DNA of 64,000 bases from Streptomyces sp. BV286 (GCF_019090165.1 NZ_JAHRIB010000150.1:1-64000); one strand, 5' to 3'. Positions 1 to 9,340 are shown, counted from the first letter of the stretch. Made by a program: numbers and translations. The notes: generated from the letters alone by a model not told the origin.

Positions 1-860
1 GCGTGGCCGCCGAACTGGTTGCGCAGGGCCGCGACCATCTTCATCTGTGGTGAGTCGTCCTGGCGGGACGCGAACCGTGCGAAGAGCGAGGCGGTGATCG
101 CGGGCAGCGGCACGGCGTTGTCGATGGCCGCCTCGACCGTCCAGCGGCCTTCGCCGGAGTCCTGCGCGTACCCGCGCAGCTTCTCCAGGTGCTCGTCCTC
201 GTCCAGGGCGTTGACCGCGAGGTCGAGCAGCCAGGAACGGATGACGGTGCCCTCCTGCCAGGAACGGAAGACCTCGCGCACGTCGGTGACGGAGTCGACG
301 GCCTGCAGGAGCTCCCAGCCCTCGGCGTAGGCCTGCATCATCGCGTACTCGATGCCGTTGTGGACCATCTTGGAGAAGTGGCCGGCGCCCACCTTGCCCG
401 CGTGGACGAAGCCCGCCTCGCCCTCCGGCTTGAGGGCGTCGAAGACGGGCTGGACGCGGGCGATGTGTTCGGCGTCGCCGCCGACCATCAGGGCGTAGCC
501 GTTCTCCAGGCCCCACACACCGCCCGAGACGCCCGCGTCCACGAAGCCGATGCCCTTCGCCGCCAGTTCCCCGGCGTGCTTCTCGTCGTCCGTCCAGCGG
601 GAGTTCCCGCCGTCCACGACCACGTCACCGGGCTGAAGGAGCTCGGCCAGCTCATCGATGGTGGACTGGGTCGCGGCACCCGCCGGAACCATCACCCACA
701 CCACCCGCGGCCCCTTGAGCTTGCCCACAAGCTCCTCGAGGCTGTGGACATCGGCGAGGTCCGGGTTGCGGTCGTATCCGATGACGGTGTGACCTGCGCG
801 GCGAATGCGCTCGCGCATGTTGCCGCCCATCTTGCCGAGGCCGATGAGACCGAGCTCCAT
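1..860 (-). CDS. gnd: 6-phosphogluconate dehydrogenase, decarboxylating (3' end cut by window)
   Basis: This enzyme oxidatively decarboxylates 6-phosphogluconate to ribulose-5-phosphate in the cytosolic pentose phosphate pathway. About 286 codons are visible from an ATG at 860; the C-terminus lies outside the window. The Rossmann motif GLGKMG is at residues 7-12 and GGNSRW at 84-89. SGGVWGLENG is at 112-121, and a catalytic-lysine region GAGHFSKMVHNGIEY surrounds K164. The sequence resembles the short, YqeC/GntZ-like class more than the 470-residue E. coli type, although the full length cannot be seen. It lies 130 bp downstream of dnaN on the same strand, the position expected beside oriC in Streptomyces. 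Confidence 0.93.
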   Translation of the reverse strand, partial: MELGLIGLGKMGGNMRERIRRAGHTVIGYDRNPDLADVHSLEELVGKLKGPRVVWVMVPAGAATQSTIDELAELLQPGDVVVDGGNSRWTDDEKHAGELAAKGIGFVDAGVSGGVWGLENGYALMVGGDAEHIARVQPVFDALKPEGEAGFVHAGKVGAGHFSKMVHNGIEYAMMQAYAEGWELLQAVDSVTDVREVFRSWQEGTVIRSWLLDLAVNALDEDEHLEKLRGYAQDSGEGRWTVEAAIDNAVPLPAITASLFARFASRQDDSPQMKMVAALRNQFGGH

Positions 861-990
861 CAGGTTGTTCCTTCACTAGCGATGTGGCAGGAGGGCACTT
901 TCGTACCTGCGTCCGAGCCTAAACCCGGACGCTCCTGCACACCTGTGGGCATAGCCGCTCAGACGTACGCCCTCACCTGCGGCTCTTCCG

Positions 991-2121
991 TCAGCCGCTG
1001 AGCCGCACCGGCATGATCAGGTACTTGTAGGCCTCGTCCGCCTCGGCGTCCAGGGCGGGCTTGCCACTGAGGAGCGCCGGCTTGGTGGACGTCGTGAAGG
1101 AGAGCTGGGCGACCGGGGAGTCGATGGCGCTCAGTCCGTCGAGCAGGAACGTCGGGTTGAAGGCGATCGAGACGTCATCGCCCTCCAGCTGCGCGTCGAC
1201 CCTCTCCACAGCCTGTGCGTCGTCGCTGGAGCCCGCCTCCAGGATGAGCACGCCCTGCTCGAAGCTCAGCCGCACCGGGGTGTTCCGCTCGGCGACCAGG
1301 GCCACACGCTTGACGGCCTCCACGAAGGGGGCGGTCTCGATGACGGCGATCGAGTTGAACTCCGTCGGGAACAGCGAGCGGTACTTCGGGAGGTCGCCCT
1401 CCAGCAGACGCGTGGTCGTCCGCCTGCCCGCGCCCTCGAAGCCGATCAGGCCCTCGCCCGCTCCGGAGCCGGACAGCGCCAGGATGACGCTGTCGCCGCT
1501 CGTGAGGGCCTTGGCGGTGTCCAGGAGCGTCTTGGCGGGCACCAGGGCGACCGCGGACGCCTCCGGGTTCTCCGGCTTCCACAGGAACTCACGGACCGCG
1601 AAGCGGTAGCGGTCGGTGGACGCCAGCGTGACCGTGTCGCCCTCGATCTCGATGCGCACGCCGGTGAGGACGGGCAGCGTGTCGTCGCGGCCGGCGGCGA
1701 TGGCGACCTGGGCGGCTGCGGAGGCGAACACCTCACCGGGGACGGTGCCGGTCGCGGACGGCATCTGCGGCAGCGCCGGGTATTCCTCCACAGGCAGGGT
1801 GTGGAGTGTGAACCGCGAGGAACCGCAGACCACGGTCGCCCGTACACCGTCTGTGGAAATCTCCACCGGCCGGTTGGGGAGCGCGCGGCAGATGTCGGCG
1901 AGCAGGCGGCCGGAGACGAGCACCGTGCCTTCCTCGTCGATCTCGGCATCCACGGAGACCCGGGCCGAGACCTCGTAGTCGAAGCTGGAGAGGCTCAGCG
2001 CGCCCTCCTCGGCCTTCAGAAGGAGGCCGGCGAGCACAGGCGCCGGCGGACGGGCCGGGAGGCTGCGTGCCGCCCAGGCCACTGCCTCCGCGAGTACGTC
2101 GCGTTCCACCCGGATCTTCAC
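991..2121 (-). CDS. dnaN: DNA polymerase III beta sliding clamp
   Basis: DnaN is the ring-shaped processivity clamp that tethers DNA polymerase III to DNA. A GTG at 2121 gives 376 residues, the usual length for the actinobacterial clamp. The N-terminus begins KIRVERDVLAEAV and the C-terminus ends YLIMPVRLSG, which is typical of the family. The reading frame stays open as far as 2766, but upstream of the GTG it runs through oriC and is not protein-like. A GGAGG lies upstream of the GTG. Three clamp domains of about 120 residues each are expected. The gene flanks oriC and points away from dnaA. Confidence 0.96.
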   Translation of the reverse strand: MKIRVERDVLAEAVAWAARSLPARPPAPVLAGLLLKAEEGALSLSSFDYEVSARVSVDAEIDEEGTVLVSGRLLADICRALPNRPVEISTDGVRATVVCGSSRFTLHTLPVEEYPALPQMPSATGTVPGEVFASAAAQVAIAAGRDDTLPVLTGVRIEIEGDTVTLASTDRYRFAVREFLWKPENPEASAVALVPAKTLLDTAKALTSGDSVILALSGSGAGEGLIGFEGAGRRTTTRLLEGDLPKYRSLFPTEFNSIAVIETAPFVEAVKRVALVAERNTPVRLSFEQGVLILEAGSSDDAQAVERVDAQLEGDDVSIAFNPTFLLDGLSAIDSPVAQLSFTTSTKPALLSGKPALDAEADEAYKYLIMPVRLSG

Positions 2122-2289
2122 CGTTGCCGCCTCCGTCTGTTGCCGGCGCTCTCGCCCTGCTTCGCCTTCGTCTTCTGACTCGGTGTCGCTCAGCCCACTG
2201 ATGGGCAGGACGCCGGGGACCAGTCTGACGCACCGCACTGACAGTCGGCGCCCCTCGGGGTCAAGTCGTTCCGGGCGGCACCCGAGGTG

Positions 2290-2880
2290 CCGAGCGCGAG
2301 TTGTGCACAGCCCCGTCTTCGAAACGATTGCCAGGCTCTCTCTAGTTGTCAGTAGTAGTAGGGGCTGTGGATACCGTGGATAACCCCGTATTCGCAGGTC
2401 AGGGTCTGTTTTTTGTCCACTGGCCCTGTGGGCGGAGGCGGTGGATAACAGGCGTCTTCTGTGGACGGGGGAAAGTTCTGCACACCCGATGCACAGGCAG
2501 GGGGTAGTTCTCCCCAGCGCCGTCCCCAGCTTTACCCACGTTCCCCACAGCCCAACCCGGCACCTTCGTGTGACGCCTTTCACTCGACACGGTGAGAAGG
2601 CGCGTCGCGTTGCCGAACAGTGGACAGCGGTGTGGAGAAGCTGGGGATCGCTGGGGACAACCGGCCCCAGCCTGTGGGCCGCCGGTGGACAACTTTCTGC
2701 ACAGCCTGTGGATCTTCTCGTCGTCCACAGTCTGTGGAGATCCTTCGTCCACCAATCCACAGGCACCTGAGCTGGGCTGATGTTCTTTCAGCAGTGCACC
2801 CTGTGGACACGATCTGGACAACTTCGCGGTCCCCAGGATGTGGACGCGAGAAAGTCCACGAATCTGTGGAGGGCGGCCGT
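2290..2880. other. oriC: Chromosomal replication origin oriC
   Basis: This is the non-coding stretch between dnaN and dnaA. It carries many 9-mers matching TTGTCCACA or its complement, on both strands. Clear examples are 2301-2309 (TTGTGCACA), 2366-2374, 2375-2383, 2413-2421, 2440-2448, 2460-2468, 2619-2627, 2684-2692, 2707-2715, 2721-2729, 2733-2741, 2802-2810, 2813-2821 and 2839-2847. From established knowledge, Streptomyces oriC lies in this interval with many DnaA boxes using the GC-adapted consensus. The two densest groups are 2366-2468 and 2684-2847. No long AT-rich unwinding element stands out; the T-run near 2409 is the only obvious low-GC patch. The limits given are those of the box cluster. 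Confidence 0.93.
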
Positions 2881-3101
2881 AACCAGCCCTCTATTCGAAC
2901 AGCTGGTGGCGTTCAGGTAACCCCGAAGCGGCTCCGGACACGGCTCGGGAGGGCTTGCGGAGCGCCTGGGAGGGGTGCCGGGGCCCTCAGACGCAGGTCC
3001 TCGTGGGGCGCAGGAGGGCTCTGAGAGCGGCCGAGGGCGCCCTCGGCCGTGTGTGCCGGAGCGGTCGGCGACGCACCAGGGACGCTCGCCCGGCAAAGCG
3101 A

Positions 3102-3135
3102 AAGGCGCCCTCGGGAACGAGTCCCGGGGCGCCTT
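3102..3135 (-). terminator. Stem-loop after dnaA
   Basis: Inverted arms AAGGCGCCC (3102-3110) and GGGCGCCTT (3127-3135) enclose a second short stem, 3112-3116 with 3122-3126. The structure lies 23 bp beyond the dnaA stop codon and would keep dnaA transcription out of oriC. There is no clean U-tract, so the terminator call is moderate. Confidence 0.5.
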
Positions 3136-3157
3136 CGGCGACGTACCGCCGTGGGTG

Positions 3158-5047
3158 TCAGCCGTTCTTGATGCGGTTCGTGAGTTCGGTGACCTGGTTG
3201 TAGATCGAGCGGCGCTCGGCCATCAGCGCGCGGATCTTGCGGTCCGCGTGCATGACGGTCGTGTGGTCGCGGCCGCCGAACTGCGCGCCGATCTTCGGCA
3301 GGGAGAGGTCCGTGAGCTCGCGGCAGAGGTACATGGCGATCTGGCGTGCCGTGACGAGGACCCGGCTGCGGGAGGAGCCACACAGGTCGTCCACCGTGAG
3401 GCCGAAGTAGTCGGCGGTGGCCGCCATGATGGCCGGCGCGGTGATCTCGGGGGACGAGTCCTCGCCGCCGGGGATCAGGTCCTTGAGGACGATCTCGGTC
3501 AGACCGAGATCCACGGGCTGCCGGTTGAGCGACGCGAACGCCGTCACCCGGATCAGCGCGCCCTCCAGCTCGCGGATGTTGCGCGAGATGCGGGACGCGA
3601 TGAACTCCAGCACCTCCGGCGGGGCGTTCAGCTGCTCCTGCACCGCCTTCTTACGGAGGATCGCGATACGCGTCTCCAGCTCGGGCGGCTGGACATCGGT
3701 GATCAGACCCCACTCGAAACGGTTCCGCAGCCGGTCCTCCAGCGTCACCAGCTGCTTCGGCGGCCGGTCGCTGGAGAGCACGATCTGCTTGTTCGCGTTG
3801 TGGAGCGTGTTGAAGGTGTGGAAGAACTCCTCCTGCGTCGACTCCTTGTCCGCCAGGAACTGGATGTCGTCCACGAGCAGGATGTCCATCTCGCGGTACC
3901 GCTTGCGGAAGCTGTCGCCCTTGCCGTCGCGGATGGAGTTGATGAACTCGTTGGTGAACTCCTCCGAGCTCACGTACCGCACCCGCGTGCCCGGGTAGAG
4001 GCTGCGGGCGTAGTGCCCGATCGCGTGCAGCAGGTGCGTCTTGCCGAGGCCGGACTCCCCGTAGATGAAGAGAGGGTTGTACGCCTTCGCGGGCGCCTCG
4101 GCGACGGCGACCGCGGCCGCGTGCGCGAAACGGTTCGAGGCGCCGATGACGAAGGTGTCGAAGAGGTACTTCGGGTTCAGGCGCGCCGTGGGCTCGCCGG
4201 GGCCCGTCGCCGGAGCCGGCTGTGCGGCCAGCGGGCCCGGGGCGCCGCTGGAGGCGGGCAGCGCCGAGCCGACGGGACCGCCGCGGTGGACGTGCCCCAT
4301 GCCGGACGGGGACGGCGGCTGCGGGCGCTCGCGGCGGTCCGAGCGCTGGTCGTAGTCGGAGCGCGGCTGGTCGTAGTCCGGCCGCTGCTGTTCGTAGTCG
4401 GACCGCTGCTCGTACGGGGACCGGTCCGACTGCTGCTGCCGGTAGTCCCGTGCGGGGGAGGCGTAGGGGTCACGGTCCGGGAAACCGAGCCGCTGCTGCT
4501 GCCACCCGTAGTCGTCCTGCGAGGGCCTCGGCCAGCCGCCGGGATCGGGGCGCTGGTAGTCGGGGTACGCGGGGCGGGCCGTCGGGAGCTGGTCCCCGTG
4601 GGGCTGCTGCTGGTCGGGGCGGCCCTGGGAGCGGTCGTCCCTGCGGTCGTCCGCCCGGTGCCGGCCATATCCCCGGTAATCGTCTCGGTTCTGCGCGGAC
4701 GGGCGCTCGGGCTCCTCATAACGCGACGGGGACTGCTGCGCGGGCGGCGCCGAGGGAGCGGAGGGTTCCCCCACGGAGTCGTCGACGGTGATCGCGATAC
4801 GGATCGGGCGGCCGCACTCGCGGCTCAGCGTCTCACTGACGACCGGCGCCAGGCGCCCTTCGAGGACGCCCTTCGCAAACTCGTTCGGGACGGCGAGCAG
4901 TGCGGTGTCCGCCACGAGTGCCAGCGGCTGACAGCGCTTGATCCAGTGCTCGTCCCTGGCCTCCACACCCTGTCCGCGGTCCTCACCGAGAAGTTGCTCC
5001 AATACGCGTGGCCACACTGCGGCAAGATCGGCAGGTACGTCAGCCAC
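3158..5047 (-). CDS. dnaA: Chromosomal replication initiator protein DnaA
   Basis: DnaA is the AAA+ ATPase that binds DnaA boxes and opens oriC. It has 629 residues from a GTG at 5047, long for the family because of an expanded linker. Domain I spans about 1-90. A disordered domain II, about 92-288, is rich in Arg, Asp, Gln, Pro and Tyr and is characteristic of Streptomyces. The AAA+ core starts near 290, with Walker A GESGLGKT at 330-337 and Walker B LLVDD near 390-394. The DNA-binding domain IV carries GRDHTTVMHADRK near the C-terminus. Two DnaA boxes in the upstream region (5228-5248) suggest autoregulation. It is divergent from rpmH. Confidence 0.97.
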   Translation of the reverse strand: MADVPADLAAVWPRVLEQLLGEDRGQGVEARDEHWIKRCQPLALVADTALLAVPNEFAKGVLEGRLAPVVSETLSRECGRPIRIAITVDDSVGEPSAPSAPPAQQSPSRYEEPERPSAQNRDDYRGYGRHRADDRRDDRSQGRPDQQQPHGDQLPTARPAYPDYQRPDPGGWPRPSQDDYGWQQQRLGFPDRDPYASPARDYRQQQSDRSPYEQRSDYEQQRPDYDQPRSDYDQRSDRRERPQPPSPSGMGHVHRGGPVGSALPASSGAPGPLAAQPAPATGPGEPTARLNPKYLFDTFVIGASNRFAHAAAVAVAEAPAKAYNPLFIYGESGLGKTHLLHAIGHYARSLYPGTRVRYVSSEEFTNEFINSIRDGKGDSFRKRYREMDILLVDDIQFLADKESTQEEFFHTFNTLHNANKQIVLSSDRPPKQLVTLEDRLRNRFEWGLITDVQPPELETRIAILRKKAVQEQLNAPPEVLEFIASRISRNIRELEGALIRVTAFASLNRQPVDLGLTEIVLKDLIPGGEDSSPEITAPAIMAATADYFGLTVDDLCGSSRSRVLVTARQIAMYLCRELTDLSLPKIGAQFGGRDHTTVMHADRKIRALMAERRSIYNQVTELTNRIKNG

Positions 5048-5227
5048 AGGGCACGCTCTCTCGCGGGTCCCACGAACGTGTGATTCCTGGGACGGATCGG
5101 GTTTGGAACTCGGTGGGCGGGTGGGCGAGGCCGCTGGAGCGGCCGGAACGAACGAGATGGAGCGGGGAGAAGGGAGCGAACCGGAGTCCGGCCACGGTAG
5201 TCAGGGCGACCCATGCGGTTCAAGTTG

Positions 5228-5248
5228 TTGTCCCCAGCCTGTGGATAG
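5228..5248. promoter_or_regulatory. Paired DnaA boxes in the dnaA-rpmH intergenic region
   Basis: TTGTCCCCA (5228-5236) and TGTGGATAG on the opposite strand (5240-5248) sit about 180 bp upstream of the dnaA start. They lie in the 419-bp gap between divergent dnaA and rpmH. Their position fits DnaA autoregulation, which is known for Streptomyces dnaA. The rest of the gap presumably holds promoters for both directions; I cannot name -10/-35 elements confidently. Confidence 0.6.
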
Positions 5249-5466
5249 TGTCTCCCGGACAGCGCTGGTTTGACCGGATGGCGTAGCCGCGCGTACCGTG
5301 ACCAGGTCGAGTTGTCGATGGCTGCTGCCGCCTGCCTCCGATGGGCACAGATCACGACGAGTGATCGGGAAGCGGTGCACTCGGGCGTAATTACGAGCTA
5401 CTCGTGGGCGCACGGTGACAGCCAGGACGGCACCCCGCAACTACCGATTTCTTCTGGAGCCCCCGA

Positions 5467-5604
5467 GTGAGCAAGCGCACCTTCCAGCCGAACAACCGTC
5501 GTCGTGCCAAGACCCACGGCTTCCGCCTGCGGATGCGCACCCGTGCCGGTCGAGCGATTCTCGCGAACCGTCGTGGCAAGGGTCGCGCCAGCCTGTCCGC
5601 CTGA
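5467..5604 (+). CDS. rpmH: 50S ribosomal protein L34
   Basis: L34 is a 45-residue, very basic protein of the large ribosomal subunit. The GTG at 5467 begins SKRTFQPNNRRRAKTHGFR, the highly conserved L34 N-terminus, and the protein ends KGRASLSA before TGA at 5602. It is the first gene of the rpmH-rnpA-yidD-yidC-jag cluster, with rnpA starting 18 bp later. Confidence 0.97.
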   Translation: MSKRTFQPNNRRRAKTHGFRLRMRTRAGRAILANRRGKGRASLSA

Positions 5605-5622
5605 TCATTTACAGGTCATGAC

Positions 5623-5994
5623 GTGCTGCCTACCGAGCATCGGCTGAGGCGGCGCGAGGACTTCGCGACCGCGGTACGCCGAGGACGCCGGGCCGGACGC
5701 CCGCTTCTCGTCGTCCATCTACGTAGCGGTGCAACGGACCCGCACGCGCCTGGGGAGAGCGCTCCCCCGACGCGTGCGGGTTTCGTTGTCAGCAAGGCCG
5801 TCGGCGGATCCGTCGTACGCAACAAGGTGAAGCGTCGCCTTCGCCATCTGATGCGTGACCGAGTGGCTCTGCTGACCCCCGGTAGCCTGGTAGTCGTACG
5901 AGCGCTGCCCGGTGCGGGTGACGCCGACCATGCACAGCTGGCCCGAGACCTGGACGCCGCCCTGGAGCGGCTACTGGGAGGGGGCGCGCGATGA
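5623..5994 (+). CDS. rnpA: Ribonuclease P protein component
   Basis: This is the basic protein subunit of RNase P, which helps the catalytic RNA remove 5' leaders from pre-tRNAs. It has 123 residues from a GTG at 5623 and begins LPTEHRLRRREDFATAVRRG. The conserved RNR-type motif VVRNKVKRRLRHLMR lies near residues 63-77. The stop overlaps the yidD start (ATGA), so the two genes are probably translationally coupled. Confidence 0.95.
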   Translation: MLPTEHRLRRREDFATAVRRGRRAGRPLLVVHLRSGATDPHAPGESAPPTRAGFVVSKAVGGSVVRNKVKRRLRHLMRDRVALLTPGSLVVVRALPGAGDADHAQLARDLDAALERLLGGGAR

Positions 5995-6356
5995 AGTACC
6001 CGCTGCTGGCTCTCATCAAGCTGTACCAGTGGACCATCAGCCCGTTGCTCGGGCCGGTGTGCAAGTACTACCCGTCGTGTTCCCGCTACGGGTACCAGGC
6101 CATCGACCGTCACGGTGCGATCAAGGGAACGGCACTCACCGCCTGGCGCATCCTGCGGTGCAATCCGTGGTCGCTGGGCGGTGTGGACCATGTCCCGCCG
6201 CGCAAGCGTCCGCGGTGGCACGAAATGCTGCGTAACGCCTGGCGTGCACGCAAGGGCGGGAACTCCGCCGCCGAACCGGCCACCGAGGGGCACGGTATGT
6301 CCAACCATCCCTCGAGCCCGGCCGCCGAGACCCCGTCCCATGCTCAAGGAGCCTGA
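5991..6356 (+). CDS. yidD: Membrane protein insertion efficiency factor YidD
   Basis: YidD is a small protein that assists YidC-dependent membrane insertion. The family core is clear: LIKLYQWTISPLLGP, then CKYYPSCSRYGYQAI and RILRCNPWSLGGVDHVP, with the three conserved cysteines. The protein has 121 residues, including a low-complexity C-terminal extension after about residue 80. It overlaps rnpA by 4 bp and is followed 3 bp later by yidC. Confidence 0.95.
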   Translation: MKYPLLALIKLYQWTISPLLGPVCKYYPSCSRYGYQAIDRHGAIKGTALTAWRILRCNPWSLGGVDHVPPRKRPRWHEMLRNAWRARKGGNSAAEPATEGHGMSNHPSSPAAETPSHAQGA

Positions 6357-6359
6357 TTA

Positions 6360-7646
6360 GTGGACACGATTGCCAGTATTTTCAGCTTCATCACGACACC
6401 CGTTTCCTGGGTCATCGTCCAGTTCCACTCGGTGTACGGCGCCATCTTCGGCCCCGACACGGGCTGGGCCTGGGGCTTGTCCATCGTGTCCCTGGTGATC
6501 CTGATCCGTATCTGCCTGATCCCGCTCTTCGTGAAGCAGATCAAGGCCACCCGGGCGATGCAGACGCTGCAGCCCGAGATGAAGAAGATCCAGGAGCGCT
6601 ACAAGAACGACAAGCAGCGCCAGTCCGAAGAGATGATGAAGCTGTACAAGGAGACGGGCACCAACCCGCTCTCCTCGTGCCTTCCCATCCTGGCGCAGTC
6701 CCCGTTCTTCTTCGCCCTGTACCACGTGCTCAACAGCATCGCGTCGAACGACACCATCGGCGTGATCAACGACCGGCTGCTGGAGAGCGCGCAGAAGGCG
6801 CACATCTTCGGTGCTCCGCTGGCCGCGAAGTTCACGGACAGTGACGCCAAGGTCCAGGCTCTGGGCTCCTCGATCACGGACGTGCGCGTCGTCACGGCGA
6901 TCATGATCGTCCTGATGTCGTTCTCGCAGTTCTACACGCAGCGTCAGCTGATGACGAAGAACGTCGACACGACGGTGAAGACGCCGTTCATGCAGCAGCA
7001 GAAGATGCTGATGTACGTCTTCCCGATCATGTTCGCCGTCTTCGGCATCAACTTTCCCGTCGGTGTCCTTGTCTACTGGCTGACCACCAACGTGTGGACC
7101 ATGGGCCAGCAGATGTACGTCATCCACAACAACCCGACACCGGGCTCCAAGGCTCAGGCCTCCTACCTGGACCGGCTGCACAAGCGCGTCACGCAGCACG
7201 GCAAGACGCGCGGCCGGGGCGAGAAGGCCATCGTCAAGGCCATCGTCGCCAAGGGCCGCGACCGCAACGACTTCGAGCGCAAGTTCATCAACGGTCTGAG
7301 CAAGGCGGGCCTGGCGGCGCAGGCCGACGGCACCGTGGTGAAGAGCGAGGCCTCGACCGTGGTCGAGACCGAGGACGGCACGCCGGGCACGGGCGCGGTT
7401 CCCAAGCGCCAGCAGCCCAAGCGCCAGAGCAAGTCCCAGCGACAGTCGGGTACGGCGCAGGGCGGTGCCAAGCCGGCGGGCGAGGCCGCACCGAAGACCT
7501 CCCTCACCAAGTCCGACGAGCCGCAGGACGCCAAGCCCGGTCCCAAGCCGGCGGGCGGCAAGTCCGCGTCCGGCGGTACCCGCAGCAAGGCCCAGTCAGG
7601 ACAGCGCAAGGGTCCGCAGCGGCCCAAGTCCCCGTCCAAGAAGTAG
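6360..7646 (+). CDS. yidC: Membrane protein insertase YidC
   Basis: YidC inserts and folds inner-membrane proteins with or without SecYEG. It has 428 residues from a GTG at 6360. Hydrophobic segments typical of the YidC/Oxa1 core are seen at about 40-60 (GLSIVSLVILIRICLIPLF), near 105-125, near 175-195 and near 215-240. The motif NPLSSCLPILAQSPFFFALY is a family hallmark. The long Lys/Arg/Gln/Pro-rich cytoplasmic tail after about residue 265 is typical of actinobacterial YidC and could contact ribosomes. There is no large periplasmic domain of the Gram-negative type. jag follows 14 bp later. Confidence 0.95.
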   Translation: MDTIASIFSFITTPVSWVIVQFHSVYGAIFGPDTGWAWGLSIVSLVILIRICLIPLFVKQIKATRAMQTLQPEMKKIQERYKNDKQRQSEEMMKLYKETGTNPLSSCLPILAQSPFFFALYHVLNSIASNDTIGVINDRLLESAQKAHIFGAPLAAKFTDSDAKVQALGSSITDVRVVTAIMIVLMSFSQFYTQRQLMTKNVDTTVKTPFMQQQKMLMYVFPIMFAVFGINFPVGVLVYWLTTNVWTMGQQMYVIHNNPTPGSKAQASYLDRLHKRVTQHGKTRGRGEKAIVKAIVAKGRDRNDFERKFINGLSKAGLAAQADGTVVKSEASTVVETEDGTPGTGAVPKRQQPKRQSKSQRQSGTAQGGAKPAGEAAPKTSLTKSDEPQDAKPGPKPAGGKSASGGTRSKAQSGQRKGPQRPKSPSKK

Positions 7647-7660
7647 AAGGAGTCCATCCC

Positions 7661-8173
7661 GTGACGGAAGGCACCACCTCCGCTGCCCCTGAGGGTGGCG
7701 ACACCCTGACCCGCCTGGAGCAGGAGGGCGAGATCGCGGCCGACTACCTCGAGGGTCTGCTGGACATCGCCGACCTCGACGGCGACATCGACATGGATGT
7801 CGAGGCCGATCGTGCGGCTGTCTCGATCATCAGTGATTCCCACAGCCGTGACCTGCAGAAGCTGGTCGGCCGAGACGGCGAGGTGCTGGAGGCGCTCCAG
7901 GAGCTCACGCGCCTGGCCGTGCACCGGGAGACCGGTGACCGCAGCCGGCTCATGCTGGACATCGCGGGCTATCGCGCGAAGAAGCGCGAGGAGCTCTCCG
8001 AGCTGGGCGCGAAGGCCGCGGCCGAGGTCAGGAGCTCCGGCGAGCCGGTGAAGATGCAGGCGATGACCCCCTTCGAGCGCAAGGTGGTGCACGACGCCGT
8101 CAAGGCCGCCGGCCTGCGCAGCGAGTCGGAGGGCGAGGAGCCGCAGCGCTTCGTCGTCGTACTGCCCGCCTGA
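7661..8173 (+). CDS. jag: Jag/KhpB-family RNA-binding protein (KH and R3H domains)
   Basis: This is a single-stranded nucleic-acid-binding protein of the KhpB/Jag family, linked in Gram-positive bacteria to cell elongation and RNA control. A GTG at 7661 gives 170 residues. The acidic N-terminus is followed by a KH-like region around LVGRDGEVLEALQELTRLAV (residues 69-88). An R3H domain near the C-terminus contains MTPFERKVVHDAVKAAGL and ends FVVVLPA. The N-terminal Jag_N domain of Firmicutes is missing, as is usual in actinobacteria. It is the last gene of the rpmH operon. Confidence 0.92.
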   Translation: MTEGTTSAAPEGGDTLTRLEQEGEIAADYLEGLLDIADLDGDIDMDVEADRAAVSIISDSHSRDLQKLVGRDGEVLEALQELTRLAVHRETGDRSRLMLDIAGYRAKKREELSELGAKAAAEVRSSGEPVKMQAMTPFERKVVHDAVKAAGLRSESEGEEPQRFVVVLPA

Positions 8174-8192
8174 TCAAGCACGTCGTACTTCC

Positions 8193-8220
8193 GGCCCCGT
8201 CTGTGTTCGCAGGCGGGGCC
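8193..8220 (+). terminator. Stem-loop after jag
   Basis: Arms GGCCCCGTCTG (8193-8203) and CAGGCGGGGCC (8210-8220) pair with one G-U in RNA across a 6-nt loop. The hairpin lies 19 bp after the jag stop and would close the rpmH-jag operon before rsmG. Confidence 0.65.
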
Positions 8221-8312
8221 GAACTTTGTCAGCCTGATAGTCCCCGATAGTTCCTGATAGTCCTGGAAGTCAGCGCGCAGTGCGCTCAAGCGGTACGGAA
8301 GGACGGTTCCCC

Positions 8313-9029
8313 GTGACGGAGGCAGCGGAGCTCCCCCCTGCGCCCGAGCAGGCCCGGGTGGTATTCGGCGATCGCTTCGCGGACGCGGTTCGTTACGCGG
8401 AGCTGCTGGCCGACGCGGGAGTCCAGCGCGGTCTGATCGGACCCCGTGAAGTGCCCCGTCTGTGGGAGCGGCACCTGATGAACTGTGCCGTGCTCTCCGA
8501 GGTGGTCCCCGAGAGCGTGACCGTGTGCGATGTGGGGTCCGGTGCCGGGCTGCCCGGCATCCCCCTGGCTCTCGTCCGCCCGGACCTCAAGATCACGCTG
8601 CTTGAACCACTCCTGAGGCGCACGAACTTCCTCACCGAGGTTGTCGAGCTTCTCGGGCTCGACCATGTCACCGTCGTGCGTGGGCGAGCCGAGGAGGTCC
8701 TCGGCAAGCTGCCGCCTGTTCACGTGGTGACCGCTCGGGCCGTGGCTCCGCTGGACCGCCTCGCGGCCTGGGGCGTCCCGCTGTTGCGTCCGTACGGAGA
8801 GATGCTCCTCCTCAAGGGCGACACCGCGGAGGAAGAGGTCAAGGCTGCCGGAGCCGCTCTGAGCAAGCTCGGTGCCGTGGACACCTCTGTGCTGCACGTC
8901 GGCGAGGGCATCGTGGAACCGCTGGCCACCGTGGTGCGGGTGGAGGTCGGTGAGAGTCCCGGTGGCGTCCGCTTCGCGGCCAAGCGGGCTAAGGCGGCGC
9001 GTACCGGACGGACCAGGAAGCGTCGCTGA
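8313..9029 (+). CDS. rsmG: 16S rRNA (guanine-527-N7)-methyltransferase RsmG
   Basis: RsmG methylates N7 of G527 in 16S rRNA with S-adenosylmethionine; loss of this activity is a known route to low-level streptomycin resistance. A GTG at 8313 gives 238 residues. The SAM-binding motif VCDVGSGAGLPGIPLAL lies near residues 71-87, followed by LLEPLLRRTNFL. The conserved VTARAVAPL is near 139-147. It lies 140 bp after jag, behind a terminator, so it probably has its own promoter. Confidence 0.95.
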   Translation: MTEAAELPPAPEQARVVFGDRFADAVRYAELLADAGVQRGLIGPREVPRLWERHLMNCAVLSEVVPESVTVCDVGSGAGLPGIPLALVRPDLKITLLEPLLRRTNFLTEVVELLGLDHVTVVRGRAEEVLGKLPPVHVVTARAVAPLDRLAAWGVPLLRPYGEMLLLKGDTAEEEVKAAGAALSKLGAVDTSVLHVGEGIVEPLATVVRVEVGESPGGVRFAAKRAKAARTGRTRKRR

Positions 9030-9186
9030 CGGCGGGCCGGCGGAAGCGGAGGGTTCTCGGCGCGTGCTGTCGAGCGGGGAAGCCGTTCACTGATCCGTCC
9101 TGACGACGAGACGTACTCCACACAAGCTGCCAAAACTATGCATGCCGGAGTGTCGCGCCGTGACGGCTTCGCGGGCTGTGCATCGT

Positions 9187-9200
9187 GTTTCACGTGAAAC
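9187..9200. promoter_or_regulatory. parS: parS site 1, upstream of parA
   Basis: This is a perfect GTTTCACGTGAAAC core, the ParB-binding palindrome. It lies 204 bp upstream of the chosen parA start, inside the 374-bp rsmG-parA gap. Confidence 0.93.
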
Positions 9201-9340
9201 GTCGCTCACTGCTGCATGGCATCATCGGCCGCGGACGCGCCGCGGCCGAACCCCGCGACCGTAACCCTCTGGGATCCCTGGGATCCTTCGGAAAAAGACC
9301 CTCTCCTCGCGACAGCACGTCCCCCGGAGAGGGCACGGAG

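Noticed and set aside
2975..5083. 702-codon plus-strand open frame across dnaA
   Set aside because: It is the antisense shadow of dnaA. GC-rich codons lack stops on the opposite strand, and its composition is not protein-like.
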